This document shows, piece after piece, positions 56,905-64,000 of a DNA stretch of 64,000 bases (position 1 is the first letter of the stretch; every line of letters starts with the position of its first letter). The DNA is from Polyporus tsugae (lineage: Eukaryota > Basidiomycota > Agaricomycetes > Polyporales > Polyporaceae), in contig JAHRBS010000001.1 in the NCBI GenBank assembly GCA_024305745.1, forward strand, positions 310,001 through 374,000, in the 5' to 3' direction. The notes beneath the pieces are model-generated. The model saw nothing but the letters and a program-made list of their open reading frames with translations, ran no database searches and was not told the origin of the DNA. The position numbers were made by a program, and so were the translations under genes.

Positions 56905-57636
56905 CCAATTGCAAGGTGGGTGGCGAAGATTACTCACGACCGTCTTACAGCACGACAAAACCCGCCTGGCCATGGACGATGCCAACGGCATGATCATGGA
57001 TGTGAACCATCTTCAGGTACATGCCGACATTCTATCCATACATGAGCTACTTCGCAGAGTCGACGTTTCATATCGGAGTCTGACATCGCGTTCTCATGTA
57101 GCCTTGGCCATCCTCTATAGCTAATCTTTGTGCCGTTCCATGCGAAGGATGATGTCGCGAACACTCCCGATGGCATCGTGCGAGGGGGGATCCTGGCGAA
57201 TACGAGAGTATGTTCAACTCCTCTCGTGCGGCCCGACGTGCTACTACTCAATTGCGCACACTTATCACCTGCTGAGTGGGTCAGCGAAGTGGCAGCAGGA
57301 CAACCGGGGCCGTATGTCCTCGAAGTGGGTAATTCATTTATTCTGCAGGGGTAGATTGCTGAATGGCCCGCTTGACGGCGGGATGAAGCATCGACCGTCC
57401 GAACAGGAACTGCGTGCGATCGGTCCCGAGTTTGCTAAAGAGCGATTGGCCTCGTACAATGCGGCGGTTGGACAAACCAATCGTCTGGACAGGTCAAAAA
57501 TCTGCGTACTGTAAGCTCACTGAAGACTTGTTTGCTATCCGACCTGACACCCTTTCAGACTCTATGTCGGCGCGTCACCTCCGGCTTCCAATCACAAAGC
57601 GTACTGCACGGCGGCGTTCTCCCTCCTCCATCCGGT
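56905..57636 (+). pseudogene. GMC alcohol oxidase pseudogene, copy 3
   Basis: Fragments of a GMC oxidase: the 5' third, including the FAD-binding start, is absent. It begins near HDKTRLAMDDANGMIMDVNH (copy 1 has DDANGMIMDANHLQ at the same place, copy 2 differs more) and keeps the following intron nearly base for base. About 480 bp are then missing: sequence jumps from CCTTGGCCA to CTAATCTTTGTGCC. Next come LIFVPFHAKDDV, DGGMKHRPSEQELRAIGPEF, a frameshift, and DKPIVWTGQ. It stops at the block encoding TAAFSLLHPV, where it abuts caleosin sequence. Neither catalytic residue is retained. Confidence 0.85.
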
Positions 57637-58610
57637 GTACGTCAAGAACCCTGCGGGCAGACAGACAGACACGAATGAGTACTGAGCAACAGCGTTGCAG
57701 TCGTTACTTACACGCTACAGCCCGTGGCACCGAGCCAGCCTACAGGGTCCAGCAGGGGCCGCTGCGCCCTCACCGCCTCCCACAGCCTGTTCGAATGTAT
57801 ACCTTCCTTCTGGCCGTACTTTTGCGAAGAAGTCCTCCGAGACCCTGCACAGAGCAAAACTGTGAGAACGAACGCACATGCATATACCCAGCTACGGCAC
57901 AGACCCTCCCTCCCCCAGCGCTCCTCGAGAATGCAACCCATTGAACACAGAAAGATGACTCGCGCACTCACTTCTGCGGCACCAACCTCGCCCTCGCCAT
58001 CAAACGCACCCGAGTCGCTCCCATTAATGCTTGCGCCGATGCACCCGCGCCAGCCAGACCAGATGCGGCCGAGCGGGTCGGGCAGCCGCCCCACGCACGG
58101 CGTCGGGTACGAGAACAGCGCGTGCGTGACGAGCGTGCGTGCCCGCCACGCACGCGGGGAGCCGGAACCCCAGCGTGCGCAGTCCGCGGAAGGTGTTGTG
58201 CGGCCAGACGACGCCGTCGGCGTCGGCATCGAAGAACGCGGAGCACTGCTGGAAGACGGTCTGGTGCGCGTGGGCTTGCGCCCAGCCGGGTGTGCCGGCG
58301 GGGGACTCGACGGAGGACGCGGTGTTCGTGCGTGCGGTGCGTGCGGTATGAGGAGCGCGTGTGAGTGGGTGTGGGGTGTGGGGGCGAGGCGTGAGGCCGT
58401 GACGATGCACGTACCGGGGTTGGGCAGGCGGGCGTTGGTTCCAAGTTCGGGGTTGAACGTTGAACACGGGGCGCAGGACGGTGACGAGCATGTCTGGGAT
58501 GGTGGTCTGGATGGCGGGAATGTGCTTTGGGGAAGGGGTGTCGTCCGTGGGCATTGGTACCGCAAAATTAGGAGCAAAGGCGAATGAGAACAGGATGGTG
58601 GGCGATCGAC
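57637..58610 (-). pseudogene. caleosin pseudogene, copy 2
   Basis: Minus-strand copy of the caleosin at 50925-52022. Readable parts: FSFAFAPNFAVPMPTDDTPS, AIQTTIPDMLVTVLRPVFN, AFFDADADGVVWPHNTFRGL, KYGQKEGIHSNRLWEAV. Lesions: the start codon ATG is ATC; the TATA-like ATTATATACC is ATCATATGCC; the proximal heme His (QQHCAFF) is replaced (QQCSAFF); a 4-bp GCGT insertion near 58137 and a 4-bp insertion creating TAA at about 58023-58028 break the frame; the C-terminal exon after GWLGA is missing at the junction with the GMC fragment. Clearly non-functional. Confidence 0.85.
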
Positions 58611-58758
58611 GTTGAGAGGGCATATGATGCAACCTGCTCGGGGGACTGCAATGGATGTGAAGGGAGACGAGAACCGGATCGATGTCAGCGTGACGTCGGG
58701 AAGCTTGCTATATACGGACCTGGGTTTGTGCTGAACGTTCACCTGCGATCGACATGGT

Positions 58759-58868
58759 ACGTTCAGCTACACTTCCTATGTTTGAGAACCGATGCTCGCG
58801 GTGGGAGTCTACAAGAAGCCAGACAAGAAGATCATGTGCTAAACATACGAACGCAACTCGACGCAACA
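58759..58868. repeat. duplicated upstream segment of caleosin, copy B
   Basis: Counterpart of 52143-52257, sharing TTTGAGAACCGATGCTCGCG in the same orientation. Confidence 0.7.
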
Positions 58869-59048
58869 GACCCAGACAACATCATCCACAATCCCCAGGC
58901 GCGCTCTCTGTGTCCGATAAGGGGCATGTAGTTGAACGCGTCCATTGTCATTATGTTCGGTTGATTTCATCATCTACGCAAGCAAGGTCAGTGGGTGGTT
59001 ACGTGGGACGGAGAAGACACGCACTCGCTCTTGCCAACTCGCACCACT

Positions 59049-59618
59049 TCAGTGTTTTTGCAGCTCCGCCATTGCACCGGTTGTGGTGACATTCCAAGAG
59101 TGGACGCCCACCTTGGGGTTCCAGCTCTCGTATGGACTCCCTGGGAATGGTCAAGTAAGTTACTGGATGCGCTAGAACGAAGGAAACGCACCGGGTGGGA
59201 AAATGTAGTGGTAATTGGAGCCTCTGTCCTTGTAGCAGTCGTGGTAAGCTCCAACCCAGAAGCCCGTGCCCAGTCTTGGGTTCCAGCTCGCGTACGGGCT
59301 CCCTGCAAACGACGAAGTGAGCCACGTGGATGTAATAGCTACCACGGGAGAAAACACACCGGGCGGGAAGAGGTAGTGATAGTGACAGTTCTCGTTGTTG
59401 TAGGGATTGGAGTAGCGAGGCTGACTAGCACATTCGGTGGCCTCTTGGAGAAGGTCCTCGGCAGTGAAGCAGTGGCGAAGCGGCGAGGGCCCGGGTTTGG
59501 TGTAAGATCCCCGTTTGCGAGTCCGGCGTCGACGACGACGACGTGATTTGCCCCACACGTGCGGCGGGATGGCACTTAGCACGGCAGGTTTGGAGGGGCT
59601 TTGGACTTGAGACGGCAT
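59049..59618 (-). CDS. small protein built from duplicated exons, family unknown
   Basis: Three exons, about 150 residues. The start MPSQVQSPSKPAVLSAIPPH precedes a basic run (KSRRRRRRRTRKRGS), then FTAEDLLQEATECASQPRYS. Each of the first two exons ends with the same module and phase: NENCHYHYLFPPG and RGSNYHYIFPPG, followed by an intron after the first base of the Gly codon. Exons 2 and 3 start with SPYASWNPRLGTGFW and SPYESWNPKVGVHSWN. The introns (donors GTGTGT and GTGCGT, acceptors TTGCAG and CCCAG) are themselves similar in place. So exon 2 is a symmetrical phase-1 unit that arose by exon duplication. The tail is TTTGAMAELQKH. No signal peptide, no known domain; the aromatic/Pro modules suggest binding. 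It has no counterpart in block A. Confidence 0.6.
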
Positions 59619-60639
59619 AGGACGTACTCAGCTTCGCTCGTAGGGTATGCTAGTGCCAGTCGCAGTGGCTCGGCGATGGTTCGTGGTTGAGAGAGCGTCA
59701 AGGACGGTTCATATTTCTAGGAGTCGTATAATGACCAGGCACGAAGTTCGGTATTCCCCATTCGTCGCATAATAGCAACGCATGTTGTATACCATGATGT
59801 ATTGGAGATGTATGCGCCCATTGTCCCACTGGCATCCTGGCAGCCGCCGAGACTGTGACGTGGTCAAAGGCTTCTCTGTCGACGGACCCGGACCACTGAC
59901 TCGCCTGGGTGGGAATGTGTCGTCATATTTAGGTCGATGCGACACAAGAACCGAGTAGAAGATGACCGGACGACGCGGCCAGAACACAGATGATCGACAA
60001 CACAACGGACTGGGGAAAGGTCGACTCGGAGGAACCCTCGACCGCGTCGCATAACGGGATCAGTCACACGCACGTGAAACACGTCACGCGGCGCTTCAAG
60101 ATCCACATGGGCGAAGATCTCCTGGGAATATGCCCGTCTTATACTGTATGCCCGTTCAACTTCCCTCTTGACCTCCGCTTCATAAGCTGGCCCCTGGCTG
60201 GCCCTCTCGAGCTCAATGTACACCTCTCCGTGAGTAACATCTCTGTGAAGGGATGGTCGTGACATCAATGCATCTAAGTGTTAGACTCATATGTCTTGGT
60301 GCCCCCAGTGGTGAGTCTCGCATTGAAGGTCAATAGCTTCAAGTCCAGACTCAAATAATTTCGAATATCAATGTCAGAAGCAGACCGTATTCAGCAGATA
60401 GGTTGGCCGTGGACGCAGGTAAGTTACTACTGCAGCAGCTGGACGGCGGACGCCCACTAGGTAACTTGTAATGGAGAGAAGCGGTGTCACGCGACGAAGC
60501 GCCACTACACCGCCTCCTCATGCCCCATCTGTCGTTAGAGAGGTACATTCATCCCCGATGGCATTTTTATAAAACCTTCTGCGTCCCCCGTGCCCATCGC
60601 CGACGCCCCCCTGCGATCCCTGCCACGACGACCTCGACG
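59619..60639. other. spacer with duplicated segment and CFEM promoter
   Basis: Contains the block-B copy of a spacer segment (about 59860-59990, matching 52320-52490). A minus-strand frame of 134 codons (60268-59864) shows no family features. TATAAAA at 60568-60574 serves the CFEM gene. Confidence 0.45.
60568..60574 (+). promoter_or_regulatory. TATA box of CFEM gene
   Basis: TATAAAA about 70 bp upstream of the CFEM start codon at 60640. Confidence 0.55.
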
Positions 60640-61431
60640 ATGATCTTCAACGCCCTTTCCGTCCTCGCTGCACTCGCTGCCGTCTCCCAAGTATGCGCGC
60701 AAGACACCAACGATTGCACCCAGACTTGCATTCGGAAGGCCCTCGCAGGAAATCCGTGCAACAGCGTGTGAGTGATCAGCATGGCCGTTGATGCACTCTT
60801 CCGATTCGGGACGGCCTGACGACTCTCCGCAGTGGCGATCCGAACTGCATGTGCGGGGAAGGGAACCAAATCTCGTCCTGCGTGCAGAGCAGCTGCGGCT
60901 CTGCGCAGGAAACAGCGTTCAGCTCCCTCTCCGCATCTGTATGCGGCATGGCCAGTGAGTGGCTTCTGACTTCTGACCACCATCTCATCAAATTTTTCAA
61001 ATACTGGGCGACTCGGACTCACGTACCTCCCTTCGCATCCACCCGCAGCTACCCAGGAAACCAGCACGCCGCCGTTCTCCGTCCCTCCGTTCTCGCCCAT
61101 CTCGCCCCCGACCACGCTCCCCATCACCGCCCCGTCGGGCAGCGGGTCCGGCACGGCGCTGTCCACCACGTCCGAGTCCACCAGCCCGACCGGGACGGCT
61201 TCTGCCCTGCCCTCGCAAACCTCTTCTAGCGCGAGCTCCGTCACGACTGTAACGTCTGCTGCCACTGGCGCCTCCTCGACCGGTGCCTCCGGGACGGGTG
61301 CTGCTTCCACCCAGACGTCGAATGCGGCACGCGCGGGGCTGAGGGGGGACTTTGGTGTTGGGTCCGGCGGGTTGGTTGGCATGGGTGTCGCGTTGGCGGG
61401 GGTCGTCGCTGGTGCTGCGTTCGCTTTGTGA
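60640..61431 (+). CDS. GPI-anchored CFEM-domain protein
   Basis: Three exons, about 205 residues. Signal peptide MIFNALSVLAALAAVSQVCA, cut before QDTND. The CFEM domain has all eight cysteines: NDCTQTCIRKALAGNPC, then after an intron NCMCGEGNQISSCVQSSCG and ASVCGMA. The Asp of GDPNCMC occupies the place of the heme-iron-ligating Asp known from Candida Csa2/Rbt5-type proteins. After the second intron comes a Ser/Thr/Pro-rich stalk (TTSESTSPTGTASALPSQTS), typical of O-glycosylated wall proteins, and a hydrophobic end LVGMGVALAGVVAGAAFAL consistent with a GPI signal. Roles of the family include heme/iron uptake and host or surface interaction; which applies here is not known. A decayed paralog sits at 55864-56633. 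Confidence 0.9.
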
Positions 61432-62548
61432 GTTGGAATTTTGGATGGCGTATGGGTGTTCAAAAGTATGTTGCCCAATTAATGCTGTGCCTATATTTCT
61501 GTAATTCGTATCCGTTGAACGAGAATCCAAAAGGGAGGAGAGATTTATGCTTGCGACGAAATTTCCGTGTCCAGCGGCAATTCCCGGCTCTTCCCCTGCC
61601 CGGGCCTGCCGGGTTGATGGCTATGTCAACGGTGCACTCGGTGCCGACGCATACATACTGCTTTCTTTCCACCACCTACTCGCTGCTGCGTGTTATCCGA
61701 ATCCTACGCTCTCTAATATCTGAACGGGCTGCTGGAGATCGCACATGCGAGGGTGAAGCTCGTGAACATGGACTGCGCGGTCCTGGAGACTCCCGACAAC
61801 GACTGCAAGCAGATCAAGCGGCGGGGATCGCGACCGGCGCGAGTGGGACGCCACGCACCAATGTATGTAGTGTTCGTATTCCGGACTCGGACGCCTTTCG
61901 GGACGCTATAGAAGGTGAGATGTCCCAACTCGCGTCATGGTTGATTCGACTCCAAGGGTAGGATAACGATCTCGCGCTGGGTCTGGATGCGCTGGATGCG
62001 CGAGAGTGGGGAGGTGGAGCAGGCATTTTTTTTTTTTTGGATCAAGATTGGTACATGGAACGAGGGCAACGAGGAGGAGTACTACCTACTCATGCACGAC
62101 GACGACGGTGAAGAAGGAGCAGGTCAAGCAGGTCTTGACGCACCGGGCGTACTACGTGCGTACATTTTGCATTTGCCTCTTTCTCTGCATCTCATCTAGC
62201 ATTGGTTTGATAATCACCGTCATACCAGTACTTGTTGAGTTTGTGGTGTAGTTCCTCTCCACCCACGCGGATCGCTATCTGATCTCCATTTTAGTCTGCA
62301 TCTGGGGGCACCTGTTTATTATAAAGGTTCCTAGAATAGTGACATCATCCTTGACGTCCTCTCCCAGAGCCCCGCTACCTCCAGCTGTGGATCCAATGAC
62401 GACAGTCAAGCACAGCGCGATATTTAGCCTCGCTCTCTGCGGATGCCCTCGCAACTTCACGACCCCATAGTCTTCACTTCACAAACCGGTTCACGACACA
62501 CACCTCGCTTCACGATAAACGGAACCCAATCAGCAACAAATCTACGGC
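61432..62548. other. intergenic region
   Basis: About 1.1 kb between two plus-strand genes with a T12-type homopolymer near 62027-62038. No supported gene. Confidence 0.45.
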
Positions 62549-64000
62549 ATGTCTACCCTCCCTCCGGCCCCTAAAGACGTCACCGAGCACCCCGCCAAGG
62601 GGGCGGTCACCGAGCCCATCGACCGCGAGAAGCTCCAGGCCGACGTCGCGCGCAAGCTGCGCATCTACGGCGCCTTCCAGGCCATGGGCGAGTCGCGCCT
62701 GCCCACAAACGAGCAGCTCGACGGGATGCTCTCCTCGCTCTCCAACTCCTCCCTCACGCACGCGGACACGCTCTCGCCCGACGGCCAGAACCTCGCCCGG
62801 GACGCGCACGACATCTGCGAGACCCTCCGGCGGCTCGTCGTGGAGAAGAACGCGGACGAGCTCCTGCAGAACTTCGTCTGGCACACGCGCGATGCGAGCC
62901 TCGACCGCGCCCGCGAGCGCGCGGAGAAGGTGCCTCCTGTGGAGCGCGAGCGCGCGCGGACGGACGGCGACCAGGCCGTCCGCCACGTCCGCACGCTGCT
63001 GTCGCTCGTGTTCACGAATGCGGAGGTGCGCAAGCTCGCGAGCGATATGGGCATCGTCGGCCGTGACTTGCTCGCACGCGGTGCGGAGAAGGTCGCGGAG
63101 GCCGCGCGCCCGAGCAAGGAACGCCTTCGGACGGTGGATGAGCCAGGCCCGGAACACAGGTTCGTGACGGAAGGGGGTCGTGAGGTGGGCCCGGGCGAGA
63201 CTCCCGTACGTTTGTTTCTATCGCTCTGGAATTCGCCCCTGAGCTTTGTATCGCGTGTAGAAACCCGAAGTGCGTGTGCCTGGCACCGACACCCGGGTCG
63301 CACATGATCCTCGCTCGGAGGATCCCACGTCTGGGACTCGAGTGAAACAAGGCGAGGAGGCCAAGTCTGGAGACCAGGCATTGGGCGAGGCGCAGCAGAA
63401 GGAGCAGCAACTTCAGGTGAGGGTCTACGTTTAGCGTTGCGGACTCACCGATGACGTCATATCGCAGGCCGATATACAGCGTGAGGGGGAGGCCATTGGC
63501 GTCGACGAGCCCGTCGAGGGTGAGGGCGAAGCGCAGAGCCGCAGGGAGAGGCTCCAGGGAAAGCTCGCTGGCATGAAGGAGAGCATTCTTGGGCGTGTTC
63601 CCGAGGAGCAGAGGAATCGTGCCAAGGAACAGCAGGAACGTATCACGAACTTTTTCAGAGACGAGTACTTCCCGCCGGAGCGCCGCGATCAGTTCGTCTT
63701 CCGTCTCAAGAAGGTATGTCTACGGCGGGATCGTGTCGGTCGTAGCCTTTGCTTGATAACGGTTCGACACACAGGTCATATACGAGTGCCAGAGTCATGA
63801 GGACTACAAGGAAGCCATGACGTGGCTACTCAACTTCGTGGAGGAGTATGCGGCTCACGGCCACAAGGTCGCTCTCAAAGGCAAAGACTCGCAGAAAGAG
63901 CTGTCGGGACAACCCAACGTCAAGCTGGCCCTCTCCGAGATCCGCACGCTCTTCGAGCGATTCGCGAACGGCCGCAGCCTCGACACGATCGGCGAGCCGA
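62549..64000 (+). CDS. HAM1/DUF5923-like protein, 5' part (runs off the window)
   Basis: At least four exons; the 3' end is outside the window. The start MSTLPPAPKDVTEHPAKGAV leads to DREKLQADVARKLRIYGAFQ, AMGESRLPTNEQLDGMLSSL, DTLSPDGQNLARDAHDICET and LVVEKNADELLQNFVWHTRD, a pattern I associate with the HAM1-like N-terminal (DUF5923) fungal proteins, some linked to hyphal fusion and predicted to carry lipid-transfer-like folds. Introns then join REVGPGETP to KPEVRVPGTD, QLQ to ADIQREGEAIGVDEPVEGEG and FVFRLKK to VIYECQSHEDYKEAMTWLLN. Charged helical stretches (MKESILGRVPEEQRNRAKEQ) fill the middle. No signal peptide or membrane segment so far. Confidence 0.72.

Noticed and set aside
62027..62038. 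poly-T tract as a terminator
   Set aside because: A plain T run in a eukaryotic intergenic region; no Pol III gene precedes it.

Overview
The window looks like nuclear DNA of a filamentous basidiomycete, most likely an Agaricomycete. Genes carry many short introns (about 50-70 bp) with GTRNGT-like donors and CAG/TAG acceptors. Coding GC is high. The protein families fit: a DUF6535 membrane protein, AA3-type alcohol oxidases, a caleosin, CFEM proteins, a fungal Nha1 antiporter and a HAM1/DUF5923-like protein. No rRNA, tRNA, CRISPR array or bacterial operon was seen. All gene models were spliced by eye from splice signals and reading frame.

Left part (0.4-16.1 kb) is an ordinary dense block: aldo-keto reductase (-), WDR83/MORG1-like WD40 protein (-), 2-haloacid-dehalogenase-like HAD hydrolase (+), DUF6535 membrane protein (-), F-box/WD40-like protein (-), Na+/H+ antiporter NHA1 (+), and an acyl-CoA-oxidase-like flavoprotein (-) ending in the PTS1-like tail SHL. 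Next comes about 8 kb (16.1-24.1 kb) without an intact gene. It holds a nested direct/inverted repeat and several stretches that read like decayed exons.

Middle part (24.1-34.5 kb): a small conserved basidiomycete protein with a probable GC-AG intron, an NmrA-like NAD(P)-binding protein (-), a zinc alcohol dehydrogenase of the cinnamyl-alcohol-dehydrogenase type (-), and the TFIIH subunit SSL1/p44 (+), with a 16-nt microexon and a palindrome-rich 321-bp intron.

Right part (34.5-64 kb) is the accessory-looking region. Two complete GMC alcohol-oxidase genes lie back to back (34.6-37.1 kb on -, 47.9-50.7 kb on +). They flank a single-pass membrane protein, a cysteine-rich Dickkopf_N-like membrane protein with a 1.25-kb intron carrying a long inverted repeat, a disordered acidic protein and another single-pass membrane protein. 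Beyond them is a segmental duplication. Block A (47.9-56.6 kb) is GMC oxidase, convergent caleosin, spacer, a KD-repeat secreted protein and a CFEM pseudogene. Block B (56.9-61.4 kb) is a truncated GMC pseudogene, a convergent caleosin pseudogene, spacer, a small gene built from duplicated exons, and an intact GPI-type CFEM gene. Each block keeps different members intact: the oxidase/caleosin pair survives in A and the CFEM gene in B. The repeated pairing of an H2O2-producing alcohol oxidase with a caleosin, a heme peroxygenase family, is the most suggestive functional link here. The window ends inside a HAM1/DUF5923-like gene.
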